Of a DNA stretch of 64,000 bases, positions 9,199-17,085 are shown one piece after another; position 1 is the stretch's first letter, and each line of letters opens with the position of its first letter. Under the pieces are notes generated by a model, which worked only from the letters and a program-made list of their open reading frames with translations, was not told the origin of the DNA and did not search any database. The translations under genes were made by a program, and so were the position numbers. The stretch is from positions 186,001 through 250,000 of the forward strand of contig CBDCLG010000015.1 in the NCBI GenBank assembly GCA_965218625.1. The letters are read 5' to 3'. Origin of the DNA: Bin5 sp965218625. Lineage in GTDB: Bacteria; Chloroflexota; Anaerolineae; Caldilineales; Caldilineaceae.

Positions 9199-10566
9199 AT
9201 GCCACCGAACATCCTCTTTCTGATGAGCGACGAACATCGCGCCGACATCACCGGCTACGAAGGCGATCCGGTCGTGCGTACGCCTACCCTGGACCGCCTG
9301 GCGCAGGGCGGTGTAGTGTTCCGCAACGCCTATACGCCCTCGCCCATCTGTTTCCCAGGCAGACAGGCGATGATGTCGGGCCAGCTCCCGCGCACGTGCG
9401 GATGCGAGGTTTTCGCCCACGATCTGCCGGCCGGCCATATGACCTTTTCCCGCCGCCTCAGCCAATACGCCTATCACACCGTCGCAGCCGGCAAACTGCA
9501 CCACACAGGGCCGGACCAGATGCAGGGGTGGAGCCAGCGCATCGGCTCAGCGATGCAGGTCTCCCCCCACTTCGTGGCCGGCCGCGACGAAGACACCTTT
9601 GCCCGCTATACGAAGGACCTGCGCGCGGCGAAATGGAGTGACACAAAAGAGGTGCTGCGGGCGGGCGTCGGCTGCTCGCCACACATTGTCCAGGACGAGT
9701 ATGCTTTCACGGGCGCGCTCGCCTTCATCCAGCAATACTTTACCGACCCGTACTACGACCGGCAGCAGCCGGAGCGGCCGCTGTTGCTCAAGGTGAGCCT
9801 CAACCAGCCCCACTATCCCTACTTCACCGACGAAGAAAAGTTCACCTACTACCTGAACCAGGTCGAGCCGCTTCTTGAAGAGCCTGTCTTCGACCATCCC
9901 TTCCTGGGCCAGCGCCAGGTGCGGCCAGGGGTCGATGCCTCGCCGCGCGAGCTGCGCCGGGCGGTGGCCGGCTACTACGGCATGATCGAGACGATCGACG
10001 GAATGTACGGCGCGCTGCTGGACGCGTTGACGCACGTCGGCCAGGACATTGACGACTGGATCATCATCTACACCAGCGACCACGGTGAAATGTTGGGCGA
10101 GCACGGCATCTGGGAGAAGCAGAAATTCTTCGAAGCCAGCGCCCGCGTGCCCCTGATCATTCGCTGGCCCAAACTGTTCGCCGGCGGCAGGGTCGTCGAA
10201 GAAAACGTCAATCTTTGCGACCTGTTTGCGACCCTGTGCGAGCTCTGCGACATTCCTGCGCCGCAAGGGTTGGACAGCCGCAGCCTTGCACCCCTTTTCC
10301 GCGGCGATGGTTCGACCTGGAACAATGAGAGCGTCAGCCAGTTCGGCGCCCGCAACCTGATGAACAAATGGGATGCGCTCAAGTACCAATACTACGGCGA
10401 AGATATGCCTGAGGTGCTCTTCGATTTGGAACGCGATCAGGGGGAGCGGAAAAACCTGTTCGACGAACCACGTTATGCTGCCGTCCTGGAAAAGTTCCGT
10501 CAGAGGCGGTTCGAGCTGGGCTTCGGTCCCGGCGCGCAGGACGCGTACGTCAACGCGGGCTACTAA
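9199..10566 (+). CDS. Type I sulfatase
   Basis: 455-residue arylsulfatase-superfamily enzyme. N-terminal metal-binding Asp in LFLMSDEHRAD (D11), sulfatase signature C51-F-P-G-R in which Cys is converted to formylglycine, and the C-terminal metal motif YTSDHGEMLGEHG. No signal peptide, so a cytoplasmic exo-sulfatase is likely, unlike secreted polysaccharide sulfatases. ATG at 9199 is chosen because CGGAG lies 8 bases upstream and homology begins there; an upstream in-frame extension to 8920 is non-homologous. The formylglycine-generating enzyme is not in the window. Divergent from the exo-lyase-like gene, suggesting action on sulfated oligosaccharides. Confidence 0.9.
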   Translation: MPPNILFLMSDEHRADITGYEGDPVVRTPTLDRLAQGGVVFRNAYTPSPICFPGRQAMMSGQLPRTCGCEVFAHDLPAGHMTFSRRLSQYAYHTVAAGKLHHTGPDQMQGWSQRIGSAMQVSPHFVAGRDEDTFARYTKDLRAAKWSDTKEVLRAGVGCSPHIVQDEYAFTGALAFIQQYFTDPYYDRQQPERPLLLKVSLNQPHYPYFTDEEKFTYYLNQVEPLLEEPVFDHPFLGQRQVRPGVDASPRELRRAVAGYYGMIETIDGMYGALLDALTHVGQDIDDWIIIYTSDHGEMLGEHGIWEKQKFFEASARVPLIIRWPKLFAGGRVVEENVNLCDLFATLCELCDIPAPQGLDSRSLAPLFRGDGSTWNNESVSQFGARNLMNKWDALKYQYYGEDMPEVLFDLERDQGERKNLFDEPRYAAVLEKFRQRRFELGFGPGAQDAYVNAGY

Positions 10567-10595
10567 GGGAAACTGGACTGTTGGGAGGATAGCGA

Positions 10596-11354
10596 ATGCT
10601 GACGCGTAGGACCCAGGACGAGTGCATCCTCGAAACTCCGCCATCGGAGAACGAGCCGTTCACCGAGAGCGACCCGTGGCGCGTTTTCCGCATCATGGGC
10701 GAGTTCGTAGAAGGCTTTGACACGCTGGCCGGGCTCGGCGCCGCGATCTCGATTTTCGGTTCAGCGCGCACCCAGCCCGACGATCCCAACTACAGGGCGG
10801 CCGTCGAGACGGCGCGCCTCCTGGCTGAATCCGGCCTTACGGTGATAACCGGCGGCGGTCCGGGCATCATGGAGGCCGGCAACCGCGGCGCCCAGCCCGC
10901 GGAAGGCGCCTCGGTCGGCCTCGGCATCGAGCTCCCGTTCGAGCAAGGGCTGAATCAATTCATCGACATCGGCATCGAATTCCGTTACTTCTTCGTACGC
11001 AAGATGAACTTCGTCAAGTACTCGCAGGGCTTCGTCATCTTCCCCGGCGGCTTCGGCACGCTGGATGAGCTGTTCGAAGCTTTGACCCTCATCCAGACCG
11101 GCAAGATCCGGCGCTTCCCGGTCGTCCTGTACAACAGCGGCTACTGGCGCGGCCTGCTGGCGTGGCTGCAGGACTCGATGCTGGCGGCGGGCAACATCTC
11201 CGCGCCCGACATCGATCTTATGCGGCTGGCCGATTCGCCGCAGGAGGTCCACGACCAGATCTGGCAAGGACTGTCCGCACAGGCCAGCTGGTGCGAAGAG
11301 CCCGCCGCGGCAGCCCGCGCCGCCACGCGGCGGGCCCTGGAAACGAAAAGATAA
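10596..11354 (+). CDS. LOG family (TIGR00730) nucleotide phosphoribohydrolase
   Basis: 252 residues with the family hallmarks: Rossmann start ISIFGSART, GGGPGIMEAGNRGA, and the catalytic PGGFGTLDELFEALTLIQTGK. LOG proteins cleave cytokinin-type or purine nucleoside 5'-monophosphates to free base and ribose 5-phosphate; in non-plant bacteria many act as AMP or pyrimidine-nucleotide nucleosidases. ATG at 10596 has GGGAGG 8 bases upstream. It starts 29 bases after the sulfatase stop and may be co-transcribed, with no obvious functional link. Confidence 0.9.
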   Translation: MLTRRTQDECILETPPSENEPFTESDPWRVFRIMGEFVEGFDTLAGLGAAISIFGSARTQPDDPNYRAAVETARLLAESGLTVITGGGPGIMEAGNRGAQPAEGASVGLGIELPFEQGLNQFIDIGIEFRYFFVRKMNFVKYSQGFVIFPGGFGTLDELFEALTLIQTGKIRRFPVVLYNSGYWRGLLAWLQDSMLAAGNISAPDIDLMRLADSPQEVHDQIWQGLSAQASWCEEPAAAARAATRRALETKR

Positions 11355-11460
11355 TCGGCCCGCTCACTCGGTCCGCCATCGGGCCTCCTCTTGCGCCAGG
11401 CCTGGGGATAGGAAACTATCCATTCCGCATCGCCCCGCTGGGGGACGTATGCGGGCTTGG

Positions 11461-11718
11461 TTACCACACTTCGCTGCCCGCCGCAGGACCTGTATCCACC
11501 TCCGCGCGCATATTCTCCTCAGTCACCTGGGCCAAGAGATCGTCCAACGTCAGGCGGGGACGCGGTACGGGGACGATGACCAGCTCCCTCCTTCGCAGAG
11601 ACAGCCGGACCTGGGAACCGGGCGCCAGCCCAATCTGAGACGCGAGTGCTTGCGGGATTCGCAAAGCAAGACTGTTTCCCCACTTCTCTATACAAGATTC
11701 CAAAATTCTCTTCCTCAA
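11461..11718 (-). CDS. Orphan MazE/AbrB-type antitoxin
   Basis: About 85 residues with an AbrB swapped-hairpin DNA-binding domain: EKWGNSLALRIPQALASQIG, then LVIVPV, and the toxin-neutralising tail LTLDDLLAQVTEEN...EVDTGPAAGSEVW typical of MazE. A mazF toxin would normally follow by an ATGA overlap, but only 106 bases separate the stop from the convergent LOG gene. The antitoxin is therefore solitary. The start is uncertain: a TTG at 11718 gives a family-like N-terminus but has no clear ribosome site, and the frame stays open to a TTG at 11802. It may be a relic. Confidence 0.62.
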   Translation of the reverse strand: MRKRILESCIEKWGNSLALRIPQALASQIGLAPGSQVRLSLRRRELVIVPVPRPRLTLDDLLAQVTEENMRAEVDTGPAAGSEVW

Positions 11719-11802
11719 TGTTTCAAAGTCATCGTGGTTTGAAAGGGGCCATATCAATAACCTGAAGCCAATTTCCCCGAAATCCGAGCAATAGACCTGC
11801 AA

Positions 11803-12308
11803 CCATGGTACGCTTTAATCAACATCAGGGAACCAGCCCAGGCAACTGGAAACCAGGGATCGAATACCAAAACACAATTTCCCAGTTTTTCCGGCATAAG
11901 CGGCGGAGATGTGCTATATTGCGATTATGAGCCTGAACACAACGTCTGCCCGAAACCAAATCCCTGCCCTTCCCTGGCCGCCGTCCATCCCGGCGCCGCG
12001 GACTCCCTGCCCTGTCGCCTGCCGCACAAATCGCGCCCCGTACGCAAAAACGCCTATTTGTCCCCCATTTTCGCCCATTTTGTCGACTATTGTAGTCAAT
12101 TGGCGACTCTTGTCGACCTATGTCGTCTTCCTCTTCGTCCTGTCACGAAGAACCGCCCACACATCCTGTCACGAGAGAAAAATATGGCAACTATATACTT
12201 AAGTTCCCAGCGTCGAGAATAGGGAGCTTCCAGCGAGGAATTCGCGGCACTGTCTGAGTCTCTTGGTTGTGTCAAGAATCTCTTCAGACTTTTTGCTGCG
12301 TATTCTGA
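11803..12308. other. 506-base intergenic stretch without a supported gene
   Basis: Short overlapping frames here have no recognisable family, no ribosome site and proline-rich low-complexity translations. The notable content is the run of 10-bp blocks at 12081-12130 and two further TGTCACGA copies at 12141 and 12167, 26 bases apart. CTATATTG at about 11914 could be a -10 element but has no good -35. Confidence 0.5.
12081..12130. repeat. Five tandem 10-bp boxes, consensus TGTCGACTNT
   Basis: Consecutive decamers TGTCGACTAT, TGTAGTCAAT, TGGCGACTCT, TGTCGACCTA and TGTCGTCTTC lie head to tail. The 10-base period places TGTCGAC boxes on nearly the same DNA face. A related TGTCACGAAG follows in phase at 12141. 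This could be a multi-site regulator-binding array for the membrane/lipoprotein unit at 12309, or an inert microsatellite; sequence alone does not decide. Confidence 0.55.
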
Positions 12309-12596
12309 ATGATAGCAGACAAAACTCCGGTCTTGTCTCTGGCGGAAAGACGTGACCAGATTGCCCAGGCAGCTGGCATTCTAATCGTTCCCCTCGTTGT
12401 GAACGCCATGTTGCGCATCGGAGGATTCTTCCTCTTGCGATGCACAGAGGCCGATTTCGACAACTTAGGTCCCTGCCTGCCATGGGCGGTGCAGGCGATC
12501 TTTCTTTCAATCCCAAAATTGCTGGCAATCGTCTTTCTGTCCCTGAAAGGTTGGAAGCTGCTTTGGGGGCAGGCCCACTACGGAGAAAGTACATGA
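12309..12596 (+). CDS. Small membrane protein, unknown
   Basis: 95 residues with two hydrophobic segments (about 22-42 and 60-80) and no recognised domain. Its stop overlaps the start of the downstream lipoprotein by ATGA, which supports translation of both as a coupled pair. The N-terminus is polar (SLAERRDQIAQAAG), followed by ILIVPLVVNAMLRIGGFFLL. No clear Shine-Dalgarno precedes the ATG. Function unknown. Confidence 0.5.
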   Translation: MIADKTPVLSLAERRDQIAQAAGILIVPLVVNAMLRIGGFFLLRCTEADFDNLGPCLPWAVQAIFLSIPKLLAIVFLSLKGWKLLWGQAHYGEST

Positions 12597-12964
12597 GACG
12601 CCTGATAGTCCTTCTCGCCCTTGCAGCGCTGATGTCAGCTTGTGCACCAGGCACAACCTTCCCTTTGCTCATCCCGACTCCAGTGCCGCCGGATGAAGAC
12701 TGCACCAACTTCAACGACCGCAACAGGGACGTGCTGCAAATGGACGAGCTCTTCATGTCAATAGTCGACGACAGAGTTACTTTTGACGAGGCGGCGGCGC
12801 GGGAACACGGGTTTTCCGAAAAAAGCATCACGCTTGCACGAGAAATGGCTGCATTGTCGGATGCATGGCTGCATACGAGACCCGGGGACGACCCCCCCGA
12901 AGTCACCGCCCACGTTCAGTGGCTTTACGATTGTGCCACTGAGTATCACAAACAGAAGAACTGA
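12593..12964 (+). CDS. Putative lipoprotein, unknown
   Basis: 123 residues with a signal peptide (MRRLIVLLALAALMSAC) ending in a lipobox with lipidated Cys at residue 17. A Pro-rich linker (IPTPVPPDED) leads into an acidic alpha-helical domain with two conserved-looking Cys (DCTNF, YDCATEY). ATG at 12593 overlaps the upstream stop (ATGA) and has GGAGAAAG upstream. Located at the outer face of the membrane. No family recognised. The same frame continues beyond the TGA for another 37 codons. Confidence 0.65.
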   Translation: MRRLIVLLALAALMSACAPGTTFPLLIPTPVPPDEDCTNFNDRNRDVLQMDELFMSIVDDRVTFDEAAAREHGFSEKSITLAREMAALSDAWLHTRPGDDPPEVTAHVQWLYDCATEYHKQKN

Positions 12965-13210
12965 TTGGAGCAGGCTTACCGAGCGGATAACCGGGAGCGC
13001 TTCCGGGTGATAGGCGCTCAAGTTCTGGCCGAGCATGTTGAGTTTGCGGAGTACAGGGATAAGGATTGGGAGTCATGAATCTACGGCATTTGTTCGCGTG
13101 CGCCTTTCGCTCCCCTGCCCGACCACCGCATCACGAGCCGATCGTGGGAATCATGAGACCCTTGCACTGTTTCCTACGTTCGGGATGTTCACTTTATCTG
13201 GACGTTCGCG
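12965..13210 (+). other. Intergenic; in-frame open extension of the lipoprotein
   Basis: Immediately after the TGA of the lipoprotein the same frame stays open for 37 codons (TTG at 12965 to TGA at 13076-13078). It encodes a charged, helix-like peptide (EQAYRADNRERFRVIGAQVL and more). There is no ribosome site for an independent start. It may be a remnant of a longer protein truncated by a nonsense change, or chance. Nothing recognisable lies from 13079 to 13210. Confidence 0.3.
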
Positions 13211-13312
13211 CTATTCATTCTTTTTCGATTTGAGATTCTCCGCATAGCGCAGGATACGGTCGGTGATCTCATCCAGTGCTCCCCGGTCGAGTTTGTTTCT
13301 GTGAGTTGTCAT
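13211..13312 (-). CDS. 33-residue small protein with strong ribosome site
   Basis: Short frame beginning MTTHRNKLDRG and ending KSKKNE, charged and predicted alpha-helical. The case for translation is the near-perfect AGGAGG 5-6 bases before the ATG at 13312. The frame is open further upstream, but that part lacks a ribosome site. It may be an isolated small regulatory peptide or antitoxin-like fragment; no family is recognised. A TTGACT at about 13430 on the same strand could be a -35 element, with a poor -10. Confidence 0.4.
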   Translation of the reverse strand: MTTHRNKLDRGALDEITDRILRYAENLKSKKNE

Positions 13313-13835
13313 TCTTCCTCCTGGTTCTGTAATCTGGAGAATGGCCATGAGCACATTTCCGAAGATCTTGGTGGATATGCCAGTTCGATTGGCCATTTAA
13401 CGCTATTCCATTACGTGTTTTGCGAAGTCAAGTATATAGGTCCCAAAAATATTTCTCTCCGCAGATAACGACTTATGACGACAGTGGACGACATGCGATA
13501 CCCTTTCGATACCCTTTCGACGCATGTTCTGCCCGCGCACAGCCGGTTGCCGTCGACACAGCCGCAGACCGCCTTGACTTCTTGCGCACGGCCCATACCC
13601 CTTGCCTGGATCAGAGGAGATTCGACTTTTGTGGGGAGCAGGACGCGCCCGTGCGCACCGATGCCGCCGCGAGGCCCGATGGTAAGGGCAGCGTCACCCG
13701 GTTTACCCCCAGCCGCCGGGAACGTGATGACAATCCAAGAAAGGCTCCGGCCCGCCATGAGCCACCGGCAAAGACGGCAGAGACTGGCCGCAGTCAGCCA
13801 ATAAACAGTTGCCGCGAACGGACCGTAAACGCAGC
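13313..13835. other. 523-base intergenic stretch, possible degraded coding
   Basis: No supported gene. A perfect 11-base tandem duplication (ATACCCTTTCG twice) begins at about 13498. Open frames exist on both strands between 13411 and 13804, but they lack ribosome sites and known motifs. The adenosine deaminase start follows. Confidence 0.4.
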
Positions 13836-14783
13836 ATGCCTACCAATTTCGTGAACGCCCTCTCGGCGGACGACCTGCCCGCCTTGAAGAGAGCCCCCAA
13901 AGTCGACCTGCACTGCCACTCCTACTTCAGCACGCGCCGCCGAAACCTGGAGAAGCACCTGGGTTGCGCGTTGGAGCCTCCTCCGGCCAAAATGAATAAG
14001 CTGGGCGGGATGCACGTCTACGCCACAGAGGTCCTGGATCCTCATCTGCGCGAACGCCAGACCATCGAGTTTGTGGTAGAGTCCGCCCTCCGCGACGCGA
14101 TCGAAGACGGTGTCGTCGTCATGGAGATGAGCTTCGACATCCGCCGGACGGCCAATTATGCCGACGGCCTGGCCGGTGTTCGCAAGCATGTCGAGGCCTT
14201 GCGTGATCGCCACCACCCGCAGATCGACCTGCGCCCAGAACTGGGTATCCCCCGTCAGATCGCCGCCAACTCTGAGCTCATGTCACTGGCGAGCCAGGCG
14301 CTGGAGCTGGACCTTTTCCTGTCGATCGACCTGTACGACCACCAGACTGCGTGCGCGCCCGAGGCGGTCGAGACGCTCTACGCCAAGGCGCGCGCCGCGG
14401 GCATGAAGTTGAAGGCGCACGTGGGCGAATTCGGCGGCGCGGCCGAAATACGGCGGACCGTCGAATTGCTGGAACTGGATGAATTGCAGCACGGCATCGC
14501 CGCGGCCGAGTCGGTCGAAGTCATGCGCTGGCTCGCCGCCAATCGGATCCGGCTGAACGTGTGCCCCACGAGCAATGTCATGCTGGATGCCGTGTCGCAC
14601 CTGGCGGCCCATCCCATCCGCCTTCTGTATGACAACGGTGTTCCGGTCACGATCAACACCGACGATCCGATGATATTCGACCAGAGCGTATCGGACGAGT
14701 ACCGCAATCTCTATCGGGCCGGCGTCTTCAGCGCGCCGGAGCTGGACGGGATTCGTCGCGCGTCGCTCGCGCCCGCCGCCTGA
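13836..14783 (+). CDS. Adenosine deaminase family protein
   Basis: 315-residue amidohydrolase of the adenosine/AMP deaminase family. Metal-binding H26-x-H28 in KVDLHCHSYFSTRR; KAHVGEFGG (metal His and catalytic Glu); LQHGI; and NTDDP (metal Asp). It hydrolytically removes the 6-amino group of adenosine or a related purine. The C-terminus is shorter than usual (about 330-350 residues in the family) and ends in RRASLAPAA, losing part of the last helix; it could still fold. ATG at 13836 is the start that matches homology. Distinct spacing after HCHS (FSTRRRNLEKHLGC) suggests a divergent substrate specificity. Confidence 0.82.
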   Translation: MPTNFVNALSADDLPALKRAPKVDLHCHSYFSTRRRNLEKHLGCALEPPPAKMNKLGGMHVYATEVLDPHLRERQTIEFVVESALRDAIEDGVVVMEMSFDIRRTANYADGLAGVRKHVEALRDRHHPQIDLRPELGIPRQIAANSELMSLASQALELDLFLSIDLYDHQTACAPEAVETLYAKARAAGMKLKAHVGEFGGAAEIRRTVELLELDELQHGIAAAESVEVMRWLAANRIRLNVCPTSNVMLDAVSHLAAHPIRLLYDNGVPVTINTDDPMIFDQSVSDEYRNLYRAGVFSAPELDGIRRASLAPAA

Positions 14784-14900
14784 TGTACGATTCTGCCGCC
14801 CCCGCCGCCCTCGCTTGAATCGCTGACTCTCCCGAACTGTGATAGGCTAGCGCACGGGAGCAGACTCGAATCTCCGCCAACCGCAAAAGGAGAGACGGCA

Positions 14901-15224
14901 ATGTACGTCATCATCGCCCCATTCCTACTCAAGGAAGAGTTCAAAGAACGGTTCATCGAAGAGATGTTGCTGGACGCCAAGGGCTCGATGAAGAGTGAGC
15001 CCGGTTGTCTGCGGTTTGATGTGATCCAGGACGGCGACGATCCGAACAAGATCTGGCTCTACGAAGTCTATGTCGACGAGGCCGCATTCCAGGCGCATTT
15101 GGAGACGCCCCACTTCATCCGTTGGCGGGACGCCGTCGAGGACTGGGTTGCCGAGAAGCCGGAAGAGGGCCGGGCCATAGGCGCTTCCATCATCTGGCCG
15201 CCCCGCGAAGACTGGGGGAACTGA
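14901..15224 (+). CDS. ABM-domain (YgiN/LsrG-like) monooxygenase
   Basis: 107 residues with one antibiotic-biosynthesis-monooxygenase ferredoxin-like domain: EPGCLRFDVIQDGDDPNKIWLYEVYVDEAAFQAHLETPHF is split across the classic beta-alpha-beta pattern. Members oxidise quinones or phenolics, degrade heme, or isomerise phospho-AI-2 without a cofactor. ATG at 14901 has AAAGGAGA 8 bases upstream. It precedes the gamma-glutamyltransferase pair on the same strand by 41 bases. Substrate unknown. Confidence 0.85.
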   Translation: MYVIIAPFLLKEEFKERFIEEMLLDAKGSMKSEPGCLRFDVIQDGDDPNKIWLYEVYVDEAAFQAHLETPHFIRWRDAVEDWVAEKPEEGRAIGASIIWPPREDWGN

Positions 15225-15265
15225 GGCGAAGCAAGCCGCACCAGCGGAAGGCCATCCGCTTGCAA

Positions 15266-17017
15266 ATGGGAAACAAGACCATGACATTTACAACACGACC
15301 TGTGTTCATGGGTCGCATCGGCGTCGTAACGGCAGGCCACTATCTCGCTGCCGCCGCAGGCATGCGCATGTTCGAAAAAGGCGGCAATGCAATCGATGCC
15401 GGCGTCGCCGCCGGGATCGCAGTCAACTTGCTGGAACCGCAATCGAACGGCATCGGCGGCGAAGTGCCTGTCCTGATCTACTGTGCGCGGCAAAAGCGGG
15501 TCTACGCCATAAACGGGCAGGGTTACGCGCCCAAAGCTGCCACAATCGAGTGGTTCAAGTCACAAGGGATCGACATCATCCCTGGCGACGGCTTTCTGCC
15601 GGCGACCGTGCCGGGCGCGTTCAGCGCGTGGACGACCGCGCTGCAGCATTTTGGGCGTCTGCGGCTCAAAGACGTGCTTGAGCCAACCATAGAGATGGCC
15701 GAGGAAGGGTTCCCCGTCTATCCCGGGTTGCGCCGTTCGCTCGCCGGGTTGAAGGAAAAATTCGAGAACGAATGGCCCAGTTCCGCGCGCATCTATTTTG
15801 CGGACGGACGCGTGCCGGAGGTGGGCGAGTTCCTGGTCAACAAGGACTGGGCTGAAACATTCAAGACGACGGTCGACGCTGAACTCCGCAGCAGCCACCT
15901 CGGCCGCGAGGCAGCGATTGCCGCGGCACGCGATGCATTCTACAAAGGCCCTGTTGCCGAACAGATCGTCGCCTTCCAGCGTAATACCAAGGTGCGCGAC
16001 GCCAGCGGAATGGACAACGCCGGCCTGCTGACCGAGGCCGACTTTCACGATTACGATACCAGAATCGAAGCGCCGGTCTCACTGAACTACCGCGGCTACG
16101 ACGTGCACAAGTGCGACACCTGGTGCCAGGGCCCTGTCTTCCTCCAGCAGCTGGCCCTGCTCGAAGGCTACGACCTCGCCGCCCTCGGACACAATTCAGG
16201 CGACTATATTCACACCGTGGTTGAATCTTCCAAGCTGGCCTTCGCCGACCGCGAAGAGTACTACGGCGACCCGCAGTTCGTCGACGTACCGCTCGAGCGC
16301 CTGCTCTCCAAGGAGTATGCAGCCGCGCGCCGCGCGCTTATCGACGAAACAAGCGCGTCGCTGGAACTGCGCCCCGGTGACGCGCCGGCCAGGACCCTGA
16401 AACATGAGGAAGGCGATTCACACGTTTACACCGGCGATACGACCCATGTTGATGCTATCGACTGCGATGGCAACATGATGGCGGCAACACCGAGCGGCGG
16501 CTGGATACCATCGTCGCCGGTCGTCGAAGGGCTGGGTTTCCCGTTGGGGACGCGCGGGCAGATGTTCTACCTGGACCCGGAACACGCCAACGCGCTCGCG
16601 CCGCGCAAACGGCCGCGCACCACCCTGACCCCCTCCCTGGCCACGAAGGATGGCGAACCGTTCATGGCATTCGGAACGCCCGGCGGCGATTCACAGGACC
16701 AGTGGACGCTGCAGTTCTTCCTCAACGTAATCGACTTCGGCATGGACCTGCAGCAGGCTATCGACGCGCCCACCTTCCATACCAACCATTTCCCCAACTC
16801 TTTCTACCCGCACAACGCCAAGCCGGGCAGCCTCACGCTCGAGGCGCGCATCCCCGACTCAGTGCAGAACGAGCTCGTCGCGCGCGGCCACAAGGTTACG
16901 CTGGGCGGGGAGTGGAGCAACGGGAAGGTGCTTGGGATCACCTTCGACCCGAAGAGCGGCCTCATTTCAGCCGGTGCTTCGCCGCGCCATCAGATCGCGT
17001 ACGCTATGGGGCGCTAA
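15266..17017 (+). CDS. Gamma-glutamyltransferase/hydrolase-like Ntn enzyme (first of tandem pair)
   Basis: 583-residue proenzyme of the gamma-glutamyltranspeptidase family, which self-cleaves before a Thr. The predicted nucleophile is T392 in GDTTHVDAID; the small subunit follows. Other family blocks: GGNAIDAGVAAG near the N-terminus, NGIGGEVPVLIY, PGAFSAWTTAL, and GTPGGDSQDQW. No signal peptide is visible, whereas most family members are exported, so a cytoplasmic or non-classical location is likely. It may act on gamma-glutamyl amides, glutathione or cephalosporin-like acyl groups. Start may be the ATG at 15266 or 15281. A paralogue follows directly. Confidence 0.85.
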   Translation: MGNKTMTFTTRPVFMGRIGVVTAGHYLAAAAGMRMFEKGGNAIDAGVAAGIAVNLLEPQSNGIGGEVPVLIYCARQKRVYAINGQGYAPKAATIEWFKSQGIDIIPGDGFLPATVPGAFSAWTTALQHFGRLRLKDVLEPTIEMAEEGFPVYPGLRRSLAGLKEKFENEWPSSARIYFADGRVPEVGEFLVNKDWAETFKTTVDAELRSSHLGREAAIAAARDAFYKGPVAEQIVAFQRNTKVRDASGMDNAGLLTEADFHDYDTRIEAPVSLNYRGYDVHKCDTWCQGPVFLQQLALLEGYDLAALGHNSGDYIHTVVESSKLAFADREEYYGDPQFVDVPLERLLSKEYAAARRALIDETSASLELRPGDAPARTLKHEEGDSHVYTGDTTHVDAIDCDGNMMAATPSGGWIPSSPVVEGLGFPLGTRGQMFYLDPEHANALAPRKRPRTTLTPSLATKDGEPFMAFGTPGGDSQDQWTLQFFLNVIDFGMDLQQAIDAPTFHTNHFPNSFYPHNAKPGSLTLEARIPDSVQNELVARGHKVTLGGEWSNGKVLGITFDPKSGLISAGASPRHQIAYAMGR

Positions 17018-17085
17018 CCAGCTATGGCTCTTGGCCAGGCGCGGCAGCTACCGGCCGCTGCGTTTCAGACAACTGGAGGTGAAGA

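Noticed and set aside
9547..10644. 365-residue open frame on the minus strand
   Set aside because: Antisense to the first sulfatase; no homology or ribosome site.
13411..13804. Overlapping frames on both strands between the 33-residue ORF and adenosine deaminase
   Set aside because: No ribosome sites, no known motifs; translations look like GC-driven random frames.
14864..14885. tRNA T-arm-like string (GACTCGAATCTCC)
   Set aside because: No D-arm, anticodon arm or acceptor stem can be formed around it; chance match.
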